A stretch of 64,000 nt of DNA from Nocardia beijingensis NBRC 16342. GTDB lineage: Bacteria > Actinomycetota > Actinomycetes > Mycobacteriales > Mycobacteriaceae. The DNA lies in the NCBI RefSeq assembly GCF_001612785.1, contig NZ_BDBC01000045.1, positions 62,001-126,000 on the forward strand, in the 5' to 3' direction. Below, in pieces: positions 35,865 through 44,201 of the stretch. The position numbers and the translations under genes are program-made. The notes beneath the pieces were generated by a model that saw nothing but the letters and a program-made list of their open reading frames with translations, ran no database searches and was not told the DNA's origin. Within the stretch, counting starts at the first letter, position 1. Each line of letters starts with the position of its first letter.

Positions 35865-36842
35865 TCATCCGGCCGCCGGATATCCGGCTTCCTCATAGGC
35901 GGCCAGCGCGGCGTTCGACCGCTCACGCACCGCCGCCACCAGCTCCGGCGGGCCGAGAACGGTCACGCCTGCGCCGAAACCGAGCAGCAGGCGGGCCATC
36001 CAGTCCAGCGTGGCGAACCGCATGGTCGCCTCCAAGCTGCCGTCGGAATGCGCCGCAAGCCGATGCATCGGGTACTGATCCAGAACCCACGCGTAGTCGG
36101 CGTGAATCCGCAAGCGCGCCAAAGGTACCGCCGGATCGTCCTGGAACAGATCAAGGCCCGCCGTCGCGTCGGTGGCGTGCACGGGCGGACGGGCGAGTTC
36201 CTCCAGCGCGGACGCGGCCTCGATCCGGTCGAAGCGGAACAGCCGCACTCCCTCGGCCTGCCTGCACCAGGCCTGCAGATAGCTGTTGTCGTCCACGAGG
36301 ACGATGCGGATCGGATCGACGATCCGTTCGGACACCACGTCGCGACTGGCGGAGTAGTACACCAGCCGCAGCGCCCGGCCCAGCGCCAGCGCCGATCGGA
36401 CGGCCGCCACCGCGGGCGCCTCCGGCGGCGGGGTGCGCGACCGGCCGTTCTCGGCGGACTCCGCGCCACCGGCGATCGCCGCCTCGATCTTCGCGATGGC
36501 CGCGTGGGCCGCGGTCGGGTCGACCATGCCGGGCATGTCGACGATCGAGCGCAGCGCGACCAGCAGCGCGGTCGCCTCGGTGGAGGTCAGCCGCAGCGGA
36601 CGATCGATGCCCGCGGAGAAGGTGACCTCGATGCTCTCCTCGGAGAACGACAAGTCGATCAGGTCACCCGGGCCGTACCCGGGCAGTCCGCACATCCACA
36701 GCTGATTGAGATCGCTCATCAACTGCTTGGTGGTCACGCCCAGATCGGCGGCGGCCTCGGCGGCGCTGATGCCGGGGTGGGCGATGAAATACGGGATCAT
36801 GTTCAGCAACCGGGACAGTCGCACCGACAGCCGCGAACTCAT
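35865..36842 (-). CDS. pafC: WYL-domain regulator PafC
   Basis: This 325-aa protein has an N-terminal winged helix (RLSRLLNMIPYFIAHPGISA, then LGVTTKQLMSDLNQLWM) and a WYL domain (RLVYYSASRDVVSERIVDPI, SYLQAWCRQAEGVRLFRFDRI) with a WCX C-terminal extension. PafB and PafC form a heterodimer that activates the LexA-independent DNA damage response in mycobacteria. The ATG at 36842 overlaps the pafB stop by four bases. Confidence 0.93.
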   Translation of the reverse strand: MSSRLSVRLSRLLNMIPYFIAHPGISAAEAAADLGVTTKQLMSDLNQLWMCGLPGYGPGDLIDLSFSEESIEVTFSAGIDRPLRLTSTEATALLVALRSIVDMPGMVDPTAAHAAIAKIEAAIAGGAESAENGRSRTPPPEAPAVAAVRSALALGRALRLVYYSASRDVVSERIVDPIRIVLVDDNSYLQAWCRQAEGVRLFRFDRIEAASALEELARPPVHATDATAGLDLFQDDPAVPLARLRIHADYAWVLDQYPMHRLAAHSDGSLEATMRFATLDWMARLLLGFGAGVTVLGPPELVAAVRERSNAALAAYEEAGYPAAG

Positions 36843-37834
36843 GCCCGCACCTCCGTGCGGTCGAAGACCGAACGCAACCGCGCGATGACGTCGGCGCGCA
36901 GCGACTCGGGGGCGAGCACCACGGCGTCCGGCCCCAAGCCGGTGATCAGCCGGGCCACCCAATCGCGGGATCGCACCGGAAGCTCCACCACGGTGCCCGC
37001 ACGGCCGCCGACGACGCGCTCCCCGGTCACCTGGCCGAGCCTGCGGATCTCCCGCCCGCGCCCTTCCGCCACCCACACCGTGGCCGTGCCGCTGACCGGC
37101 GCGCTACTGGTGACCTGGTCGACGATCGCGCGCAGATCGAGGCCCTCCGGCTTGTGGACAGTGTTGCGCGGGCCGTACGGGGTCACATCGTCGCCGATGC
37201 GCGACAGCCGGAAGCTGCGCACGGCGTCCCGGTCCCGGTCGTGCCCGACGAGGTACCAGCGGCCGTGATGGGTGACGACACCCCACGGTTCGACGTCGCG
37301 CATCAGATAGGGGGCATTGATCGCGCCGCGGTGCTCGAACCGCACCGCTTGGCCCGCGTCGATCGCGGCCAAGAGTTTGCCGAGCACGGGTTCCGAGCCG
37401 CGAGCGCGGGCCGGAACCGCGGGCACCGATGCCACGGCGGCGTCGGTTTCCACGTGGATGCCCGCCGCGCGCAGTTTGAGCAGCGCGCCTTCCGCGGCGG
37501 CGGCCAATTCCGGCGATTCCCACATCTGCACGGCCACGGCGACGGCGGCGGCCTCCTGATCGGTCAGGTCGATGTCGGGTAGCTCGTAGGCATCGCGGTT
37601 GATCCGGTAGCCCTCCGTCGTCGAGTACCGGCTCACCGGACCGACCTCCAGCGGGATGCCCAGATCACGCAGTTCGTTCTTGTCCCGCTCGAACATGCGG
37701 CTGAACGCCTCGTCGCTGGCGGAGTCCTCGTAGCCGGCCACGCTCTCCCGGATCCGCTCGGCGGTCAGGAACTGCCGGGTCGACAGCAGCGCGATGACCA
37801 GATTCATCAGCCGCTCGACCTTGGATATCGCCAC
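36839..37834 (-). CDS. pafB: WYL-domain regulator PafB
   Basis: This 331-aa partner of PafC has an N-terminal winged helix (VERLMNLVIALLSTRQFLTA, then FERDKNELRDLGIPL) and a WYL domain (AVRFEHRGAINAPYLMRDVE, GRWYLVGHDRDRDAVRSFRL), followed by a WCX extension. It reads directly into pafC. A copy of the structured repeat begins about 28 bases upstream of its start, so the repeat would lie in its leader or promoter region. Confidence 0.93.
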   Translation of the reverse strand: MAISKVERLMNLVIALLSTRQFLTAERIRESVAGYEDSASDEAFSRMFERDKNELRDLGIPLEVGPVSRYSTTEGYRINRDAYELPDIDLTDQEAAAVAVAVQMWESPELAAAAEGALLKLRAAGIHVETDAAVASVPAVPARARGSEPVLGKLLAAIDAGQAVRFEHRGAINAPYLMRDVEPWGVVTHHGRWYLVGHDRDRDAVRSFRLSRIGDDVTPYGPRNTVHKPEGLDLRAIVDQVTSSAPVSGTATVWVAEGRGREIRRLGQVTGERVVGGRAGTVVELPVRSRDWVARLITGLGPDAVVLAPESLRADVIARLRSVFDRTEVRA

Positions 37835-37862
37835 CCGATAGAGGGTAATCTGCCCGGCCAGG

Positions 37863-38050
37863 CTGTGTTGTTTCGGCCGCGACTTCGTCGCGGCGTGTTC
37901 GCGGCCCCTTTATGGCTCGCGTGTGCGCGACCGCCGCTTGCTCCTTCGTCGCGTACGCGGCGGCCGCGCACACGCGAGCCGGGCCGCGAACCGCGCATGC
38001 TCGGTCTCGCTTCGCTCGAAAGGCGTAGTAAGGTGCGCTGGGCACGCTGG
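37863..38050 (-). repeat. Dispersed structured repeat, copy B (opposite orientation)
   Basis: This is the same element as copy A, reversed. The long hairpin arms are 37914-37937 and 37957-37980 with a 19-base loop. The small hairpin is 37876-37883 / 37887-37894 around TTC. Its arms are GCCGCGAC/GTCGCGGC, differing from copy A at one pair on both sides. TTTCGAGCGAAGCGAGACCG lies at about 38001-38020 (reverse strand). It sits upstream of pafB, not behind a gene end as copies A and C do. Confidence 0.85.
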
Positions 38051-38231
38051 AAGATGCATGTCCCGACCTCGGCGTTTGCCGCTCGGGCAATCGCTTCGGC
38101 TGGTATACGACTTCGCGGTGGCGGCCTTGGCCTTGGATTCACGCCCGAGGAGCGGACCGGGCGCGGCAGCGACAAGGATCGGTACCGCGCTGCGGAGGTG
38201 CACCACCGGCTCGGCCGGAACGCGCGGGTCC
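38051..38231. other. Intergenic stretch between repeat B and the thiamine-binding-like gene
   Basis: No gene or regulatory motif is recognised in these 181 bases. Confidence 0.45.
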
Positions 38232-38528
38232 TCAGCCTTCGGCCAGGTAGCGCTCCACCTTCTCCACCTTGGCGGTCATCGCGTCCGTTACTCCGGGGCG
38301 AATGTCGGCCTTCAGCACGAGGCTGCAGCGCGGCGCGACGGCGAGGATGGCGTCGGTCGCCTCTTTCACCACGGCCATCACCTCGTCCCATTCGCCCTCG
38401 ATGGTGGTGAACATGGCGTCGGTGCGATTGGGCAGTCCGCTGGCGCGCACCACGCGGACCGCTTCGGCGACCGCGCGCCCGACATCGACGCCGGTACCGA
38501 GCGGTGTGACGGAAAAGGCGATGATCAT
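38232..38528 (-). CDS. Thiamine-binding-like protein (MTH1187/UPF0045 family)
   Basis: This 98-aa protein has MIIAFSVTPLGTGVDVGRAV at the start, VVRASGLPNRTDAMFTTIEG, and ends TDAMTAKVEKVERYLAEG. It has the ferredoxin-like fold of the MTH1187/YkoF family, small cytoplasmic proteins that may bind thiamine or its precursors. The ATG at 38528 is the start expected for the family. It lies between pafA and pafB, an insertion relative to M. tuberculosis, flanked on both sides by repeat copies. Confidence 0.82.
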   Translation of the reverse strand: MIIAFSVTPLGTGVDVGRAVAEAVRVVRASGLPNRTDAMFTTIEGEWDEVMAVVKEATDAILAVAPRCSLVLKADIRPGVTDAMTAKVEKVERYLAEG

Positions 38529-38669
38529 GTCTCGATCATGCACGCAGGCGCGACTCGTGTCCCGAACCACGAAGCGACGACACACGGCCGGCACCGGAGG
38601 CAGAGGCCGAAACCAATCCGCCACACCGGACTGTCGCCGGTCGGAATGCCGAGATCGAAACACCAGGCA

Positions 38670-38957
38670 CCGAAGCCCCGGCGCACCGCAACCCGTCTTT
38701 CGAGCGAAGCGAGACCGAACCGCTACCAGTCACCGCAGACCGCGCGCACTCGGTAGCGAGCTTCGACGCCAACGCGCTCAACGCACCCCGACCACGACTT
38801 TCGAGCGAAGCGAGACCGAGCATCCTCCGTTCGCGGCCCGGCTCGCGTGTGCGCGGCCGCCGCGTCCGCGACGAAGGAGCAAGCGGCGGTCGCGCACACG
38901 CGAGCCATGAAGGGGCCGCGAACACCCAGCGCCGAAGGCGCTGGAAAAACAAACACA
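38670..38957 (+). repeat. Dispersed structured repeat, copy C (partial plus complete unit)
   Basis: A partial module (38681-38720, with TTTCGAGCGAAGCGAGACCG) precedes a complete unit. The long hairpin arms are 38840-38863 and 38883-38906 with one G-T pair. The small hairpin has CCAGCGCC (38926-38933), loop GAA and GGCGCTGG (38937-38944), so two pairs differ from copy A with complementarity kept. It ends AAACAAACACAGC, four bases before the pafA stop. The upstream stretch 38529-38669 shows nothing else. Confidence 0.85.
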
Positions 38958-38961
38958 GCAA

Positions 38962-40320
38962 TCACATGGACGCGATCAGGCGGTCGACGCGCTCGTCGAC
39001 CGAGCGGAACGGGTCCTTGCACAGCACGGTGCGCTGCGCTTGGTCGTTCAGCTTGAGGTGCACCCAGTCGACGGTGAAGTCGCGCCCGGCCTCCTGGGCC
39101 GCGGTGATGAAGTCACCGCGCAGCTTCGCCCTGGTGGTCTGCGGCGGGGTGTCGACCGCGGCGTCCACGGCCTCGTCCTCGGTGACGCGCTTGGCCAGAC
39201 CCTTACGCTGCAGCAGGTCGAAGACGCCGCGTCCACGCTTGATGTCGTGATAGGCCAGATCCAGCTGGGCGATCTTGGGGTCGGACAGCTCCATGCCGTA
39301 CCGGTCCTGGTAGCGCTGGAACAGCTTGCGCTTGATCACCCAGTCGATCTCGGTGTCGACCTTCGCGAAGTCCTGTGCCTCGACCGCGTCCAGGGTGCGG
39401 CCCCACAGATCCACCACCTGGTCGATCTGCGGATCGCGGTCCCGATTGCGCAGGTGCTCCACGGCGCGGGCGTAGTACTCGCGCTGGATGTCCAGGGCGC
39501 TGGCCTGCCGGCCGCCCGCGAGGCGCACCGGACGACGACCGGTCAGGTCGTGGCTGACCTCGCGGATCGCGCGGATCGGATTGTCCAGCGCGAAGTCGCG
39601 GAACGAGACGCCCGCCTCGATCATCTCCAGCACCAAGGCGGCCGTGCCGACCTTGAGCATGGTGGTGGTCTCGGACATGTTCGAGTCGCCGACGATCACG
39701 TGCAGGCGGCGGTACTTCTCCGCGTCGGCATGCGGCTCGTCGCGGGTGTTGATGATCGGCCGCGAGCGCGTGGTCGCCGAGGAGACGCCCTCCCAGATGT
39801 GCTCGGCACGCTGGGACAGGCAGAACGTAGCGGCCTTCGGCGTCTGCAGCACCTTGCCCGCGCCGCAGATCAGCTGACGGGTGACCAGGAACGGCAGCAG
39901 CACGTCGGAGATCCGGGAAAACTCCCCCGCCCGCACCACGAGGAAGTTCTCGTGGCAGCCGTAGGAGTTGCCCGCGGAGTCGGTGTTGTTCTTGAACAGA
40001 TAGATGTCGCCGCCGATGCCTTCTTCGGCCAGACGCTGCTCGGCGTCGATCAGCAACTCTTCGAGGACCCGCTCGCCCGCACGGTCGTGGGTCACCAATT
40101 GCGCCAGGTTGTCGCATTCCGCGGTCGCGTACTCCGGATGGGACCCGACATCGAGGTAGAGCCGAGCACCGTTGCGGAGGAACACGTTCGAGCTACGGCC
40201 CCAGGACACCACCCGGCGGAACAGATACCGGGCCACCTCGTCGGGGGACAGTCGACGGTGACCGTGGAAGGTGCATGTCACACCGAACTCGGTCTCGATC
40301 CCCATAATTCGTCGCTGCAC
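38962..40320 (-). CDS. pafA: Pup-protein ligase PafA
   Basis: This 452-aa enzyme ligates the C-terminal glutamate of Pup to substrate lysines using ATP. It has the glutamine-synthetase-like motif RRIMGIETEFGVTCTF at the start (ATP/Mg site), FLRNGARLYLDVGSHPEYAT, LFKNNTDSAGNSYGCHENFL, and NTRDEPHADAEKYRRLHVIV. The start is the GTG at 40320, which gives exactly the length of M. tuberculosis PafA and starts at VQRRIMG. A structured repeat abuts its stop codon. Confidence 0.97.
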   Translation of the reverse strand: MQRRIMGIETEFGVTCTFHGHRRLSPDEVARYLFRRVVSWGRSSNVFLRNGARLYLDVGSHPEYATAECDNLAQLVTHDRAGERVLEELLIDAEQRLAEEGIGGDIYLFKNNTDSAGNSYGCHENFLVVRAGEFSRISDVLLPFLVTRQLICGAGKVLQTPKAATFCLSQRAEHIWEGVSSATTRSRPIINTRDEPHADAEKYRRLHVIVGDSNMSETTTMLKVGTAALVLEMIEAGVSFRDFALDNPIRAIREVSHDLTGRRPVRLAGGRQASALDIQREYYARAVEHLRNRDRDPQIDQVVDLWGRTLDAVEAQDFAKVDTEIDWVIKRKLFQRYQDRYGMELSDPKIAQLDLAYHDIKRGRGVFDLLQRKGLAKRVTEDEAVDAAVDTPPQTTRAKLRGDFITAAQEAGRDFTVDWVHLKLNDQAQRTVLCKDPFRSVDERVDRLIASM

Positions 40321-40551
40321 ACCATCGACATTACAGCCATGTCGGCGTGTTGCGTGGGGCACCGAACAACCCGGATGCATACGTCTTCACAACGATTTGG
40401 CCCGCTTTGTCGGAATTTACCCCGGTGAGAGGCCGGTTTCGCCGGAGGATGGACAGTTCGCGCCCGTCTCGGACGTGCCGATACGGCCCGCGAACCTGGC
40501 GTCGTTCGCGGGCCGTCGAGTTCGTCGGCCGCTGAGATCACTCCCGCCGGA

Positions 40552-41337
40552 TCACTCCGCCGACGGAGTCTCCTTCGCCGACGGCTTTTCCTCCGGCTCG
40601 GAGCCGGACTCCTCCGCGGCGGCTTCCGCCGGGCTCAGCAGACGCTCCAGCGCCGCGTTGGGCACCCGCCGGAACGCCCGGCGCGGCCGCGCCTGCTCCA
40701 AGGTCGCGACCTCGAGCGAGCTGACGCCCAGCACTCGCTTCTCCTTCTCCGCGCCTTCCGGAACGCCCGCCTGCAGCGCGCGCACCGCCACGCCGACCGC
40801 CGACGCCAGGTCGAGACCCGGCTGGTAGGACGACTTCAACGCGGTGACGATCGGCTCGGTCGTGCCGCCCATCACCACGAACTCCCGCTCGTCCACGATC
40901 GACCCGTCGAAGGTGATCCGGTACAGCACCGATTGGGCGGTCTGTTCCGGGTAGCCGACCTCCGCCACACAGATCTCCACCTCGTACGGCTTGAGCTGAT
41001 CGGTGAAAATCGTGCCGAGCGTCTGCGCGTAGGCGTTGGCCAGCGCGCGGCCGGTGACATCGCGGCGGTCGTACTGATACCCGCGGATGTCGGCCTGCAG
41101 GATGCCGCCCCTGCGCAGATTCTCGAACTCGTTGTACTTGCCGACCGCGGCGAATCCGATGCGGTCGTAGAGCTCACTCACCTTGTGCAGCGTCGCGGAG
41201 GGGTTCTCCGCGACGAACAGCACACCCTTGTCATACGTCAAGACCACGACGCTGCGCCCTCGGGCGATGCCCTTGCGCGCGAGCTCGGTCTTGTCGCGCA
41301 TGATCTGCTCGGCCGACGCGTAGTACGGCAACGTCAT
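40552..41337 (-). CDS. prcA: 20S proteasome alpha subunit PrcA
   Basis: This 261-aa protein begins MTLPYYASAEQIMRDKTELA, the N-terminal gating segment of the alpha ring, followed by ARKGIARGRSVVVLTYDKGV and LHKVSELYDRIGFAAVGKYN. It has no catalytic threonine. The C-terminal 30 residues are acidic and low in complexity. It lies two bases after prcB. Confidence 0.96.
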   Translation of the reverse strand: MTLPYYASAEQIMRDKTELARKGIARGRSVVVLTYDKGVLFVAENPSATLHKVSELYDRIGFAAVGKYNEFENLRRGGILQADIRGYQYDRRDVTGRALANAYAQTLGTIFTDQLKPYEVEICVAEVGYPEQTAQSVLYRITFDGSIVDEREFVVMGGTTEPIVTALKSSYQPGLDLASAVGVAVRALQAGVPEGAEKEKRVLGVSSLEVATLEQARPRRAFRRVPNAALERLLSPAEAAAEESGSEPEEKPSAKETPSAE

Positions 41338-41339
41338 GA

Positions 41340-42194
41340 TCAGGCGCTCCCTTCTTCGGCGGCCTCGCGGTCGGCGACGATGCCGCGGGTGATCTCGGCC
41401 AGCCGCGACTCGGTCACCTCGACCGCGCCCTCCTCGTCGATCACGATCGCCGTGGGGAAGATGCCGCGCACCAGATCCGGGCCGCCCGTCGCGGTGTCGT
41501 CGTCGGCCGCGTCGAACAGCGACTCGACGGCGATGCGCAACGCGCGATCCTGATCGATTCCCTTGGCGTACAACTTCTTCAGCGAAGACTTCGCGAACAT
41601 CGAGCCGGAACCGACCGCGGCGTACCCGAAACGCTCCTCGCTACGTCCACCCACCACATCGAACGAAACGATGCGGCCCGCCTTGTCCTGGTCGGTGGCG
41701 TCCAGGTCGTAGCCGACCAGCATCGGCACCACCGCCAGGCCTTGCAGGGCCGCGGGCAAGTTCTCGCGCACCATCTTCGACAGCTTGTTCGCCTTGCCGT
41801 CGAAGGTCAGGGGCACGCCCTCCAACTTCTCGTAGTGCTCCAGCTCCACCGCGAAGATCCGCACCATCTCCACCGCCATGCCCGCGGTGCCTGCGATGCC
41901 TGCCGCGGAATAGCTGTCGGTGATGTACACCTTCTCGATATCCCGGCTGGCCAGCAGGTTCCCCTGCGTGGCTCGCCGGTCGCCCGCGATCAGCACACCG
42001 CCGCGATAACTCACCGCGACGATGGTGGTGCCGTGCGGAGCGATCTCCTTCGCGGAAGTGCCGCCGGGGATTCCGGCGGCACCCTGGGCGAACCTGTTGC
42101 CTGGCAACAGATCCGGTGCATGCATACGGAGATAGTCGGAGAAGGAAGAAAGGGCGTACCCCAGGTGGAGACGCGAGGGGTCACCGACTGTCAC
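41340..42194 (-). CDS. prcB: 20S proteasome beta subunit PrcB
   Basis: This 284-aa precursor has a propeptide of about 55 residues removed at HG-TTIVAVSYRGGV, which leaves Thr56 as the catalytic N-terminal nucleophile. GDRRATQGNLLASRDIEKVY contains the conserved basic and acidic residues of the active site, and SAAGIAGTAGMAVEMVRIF follows. The GTG at 42194 overlaps the pup stop by four bases (GTGA), so the two are coupled. Confidence 0.97.
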   Translation of the reverse strand: MTVGDPSRLHLGYALSSFSDYLRMHAPDLLPGNRFAQGAAGIPGGTSAKEIAPHGTTIVAVSYRGGVLIAGDRRATQGNLLASRDIEKVYITDSYSAAGIAGTAGMAVEMVRIFAVELEHYEKLEGVPLTFDGKANKLSKMVRENLPAALQGLAVVPMLVGYDLDATDQDKAGRIVSFDVVGGRSEERFGYAAVGSGSMFAKSSLKKLYAKGIDQDRALRIAVESLFDAADDDTATGGPDLVRGIFPTAIVIDEEGAVEVTESRLAEITRGIVADREAAEEGSA

Positions 42195-42385
42195 TGGCCA
42201 CCTTTCTGCACGTACGCGCGGACGAAGTCCTCGGCGTTCTCCTCTAGCACGTCATCGATCTCGTCGAGCAGGTCGTCGGTTTCCTCCGCCAGCTTCTCGC
42301 GGCGCTCCTGACCGGCGGCGTCTACACCGTCGGGACCCTCGTCCTCGTCGCCACCCCCGGCGCGCTTGGTCTGCTCTTGTGCCAT
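42191..42385 (-). CDS. pup: Prokaryotic ubiquitin-like protein Pup
   Basis: This 64-aa intrinsically disordered tag is acidic in the middle (ETDDLLDEIDDVLEENAEDF, the Mpa-binding helix) and ends VQKGGQ. The C-terminal Gln must be deamidated to Glu by Dop before PafA can ligate it. AGAGGAGG precedes the ATG. It is the first gene of a pup-prcB-prcA unit, downstream of dop. Confidence 0.97.
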   Translation of the reverse strand: MAQEQTKRAGGGDEDEGPDGVDAAGQERREKLAEETDDLLDEIDDVLEENAEDFVRAYVQKGGQ

Positions 42386-42580
42386 GGCAGCCGACCTCCT
42401 CTGTCCTCATCATGACCGGGACACATGGTGAGCACGATCCCGATCATGAGCATTGTCCGTGCTCGTCCCTCAACACTACCTACCAGCCCCGACAGCGTGC
42501 TTATTTTGTGCGCGGTGTTCGTCTCGCCCCGTCTCGCCTCGCGCGAAACCCGTGGTCCGGCCGGTGGGCGATGCCGCAGG
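42386..42580. other. dop-pup intergenic region
   Basis: These 195 bases hold the pup leader and its GAGGAGG ribosome binding site. No confident promoter or terminator could be assigned. Confidence 0.4.
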
Positions 42581-44080
42581 TCATGTCGTCAGCTGCTCCA
42601 CCAGGTCGGCGGCCGTGGTCACGCCGTCGAGAAGTTTGCCGACGTGGGCCTTGGTGCCGCGGCGGGGTTCGAGGGTGGGGATGCGGACCAGGGAATCGCC
42701 GCCGAGGTCGAAGATCACCGAGTCCCAGCTGGCCGCCGCGATGTCGGCGCCGAAGCGGCGCAGGCACTCGCCGCGGAAGTAGGCGCGGGTGTCGGTGGGC
42801 GGATTGGTCATGGCGTCGAGGACCTGCTGCTCGCTGATCAGCCGCTTCATCGAACCGCGCGCGACCAGGCGGTTGTAGAGGCCCTTGTCCAGGCGCACGT
42901 CGGAGTACTGCAGGTCCATCAAGTGCAGCTTCGGGGCCGCCCAGCCGAGGCCCTCGCGGCTGCGCATGCCCTCGAGCAGGCGCAGCTTGGCGGGCCAGTC
43001 GAGCAGGTTCGCGCACTCCATCGGGTCGCGTTCGAGCAGGTCCAGCACCATGGCCCAGTTCTCGATGATGTCCTGCACGCGCTTGTCGTCGTTGCCGGTG
43101 CGGTCGACGAACTTGATCACCCGGTCCAGGTACACCCGCTGCAACGCCAGGCCGGTGAGCTCGCGGCCGTCGGCGAGCGCGACGGTCGCCCGCAGCGTGG
43201 GGTCGTGGCTGATCGTGTGCACCGCGGTGACCGGGCGCGCCAGCTGCAGGTCCGACAGATCCTCGCCCGCTTCGATCAGGTCGAGGACCAGGGCGGTGGT
43301 GCCGACCTTCAGGTAGGTCGACATCTCGGCCAGGTTGGCGTCGCCGATGATGACGTGCAGCCTGCGGTATTTGTCGGCGTCGGCGTGCGGCTCGTCGCGG
43401 GTGTTGATGATGCCCCGCTTGAGCGTGGTCTCCAGGCCGACCTCGACCTCGATGTAGTCCGAGCGCTGGGACAGCTGGAAGCCGGCGTGGTCGCCGGACT
43501 GGCCGATGCCGACCCGGCCGGACCCGCACACCACCTGGCGGGACACGAAGAACGGCGTGAGCCCGACGATGATCTGGTTGAACGGGGTGTCCCGGCTCAT
43601 CAGGTAGTTCTCGTGGGTGCCGTACGAGGCGCCCTTGCCGTCCACGTTGTTCTTGTACAGCTGCAGGCGCGGGGCTCCCGGCACGCTGGAGGCGTGCCGC
43701 GCGGCGGCCTCCATCACCCGCTCGCCCGCCTTGTCCCAGATCACCGCGTCCAGCGGGTCGGTGACCTCGGGCGCGGAGTACTCCGGGTGGGCGTGGTCGA
43801 CGTAGAGCCGGGCGCCGTTGGTGAGGATCATGTTCGCCGCGCCCACCTCGTCGGCGTCGATCACCGGCGCGGGCCCGTTCATCCGGCTCAGGTCGAATCC
43901 GCGCGCGTCGCGCAGCGGCGACTCCACCTCGTAGTCCCATCGGGTGCGCTTGGCGCGCGGCACGCCCTCGGCCGCGGCGTAGGCCAGGACCGCCTGGGTC
44001 GAGGTGAGGATCGGGTTGGCCGACGGCTCGGTCGGGGTCGAGATGCCGTATTCGACCTCTATTCCGATGATGCGCTGCAT
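42581..44080 (-). CDS. dop: Pup deamidase/depupylase Dop
   Basis: This 499-aa protein is homologous to PafA but with the Dop-specific insertion. It has RIIGIEVEYGISTPTEPSAN at the start, MILTNGARLYVDHAHPEYSA, LYKNNVDGKGASYGTHENYL, and NTRDEPHADADKYRRLHVII. It converts Pup-Gln to Pup-Glu and removes Pup from substrates. The ATG at 44080 matches the family start. In M. tuberculosis mpa follows within a few kb; here the mpa end lies about 19 kb away at the right edge. Confidence 0.97.
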   Translation of the reverse strand: MQRIIGIEVEYGISTPTEPSANPILTSTQAVLAYAAAEGVPRAKRTRWDYEVESPLRDARGFDLSRMNGPAPVIDADEVGAANMILTNGARLYVDHAHPEYSAPEVTDPLDAVIWDKAGERVMEAAARHASSVPGAPRLQLYKNNVDGKGASYGTHENYLMSRDTPFNQIIVGLTPFFVSRQVVCGSGRVGIGQSGDHAGFQLSQRSDYIEVEVGLETTLKRGIINTRDEPHADADKYRRLHVIIGDANLAEMSTYLKVGTTALVLDLIEAGEDLSDLQLARPVTAVHTISHDPTLRATVALADGRELTGLALQRVYLDRVIKFVDRTGNDDKRVQDIIENWAMVLDLLERDPMECANLLDWPAKLRLLEGMRSREGLGWAAPKLHLMDLQYSDVRLDKGLYNRLVARGSMKRLISEQQVLDAMTNPPTDTRAYFRGECLRRFGADIAAASWDSVIFDLGGDSLVRIPTLEPRRGTKAHVGKLLDGVTTAADLVEQLTT

Positions 44081-44201
44081 GGCATCGAGCCTAGGTCACG
44101 CACCCCGCCGGACCCGCCGCGACCGGCGGAGTCCAATGTCATACCGCAGGTGGTACTTCCGGAGGACTCCTCGCGGCGCAGGTCGGCGCGATAGTCGGGA
44201 C

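Noticed and set aside
29517..38957. CRISPR array as an explanation for the TTTCGAGCGAAGCG repeats
   Set aside because: Spacing is irregular, copies lie kilobases apart in both orientations, no cas gene is present, and the conserved part is a long hairpin rather than a short direct repeat.
39040..40428. 462-codon plus-strand open frame over pafA
   Set aside because: Antisense to a full-length PafA with exact family length.
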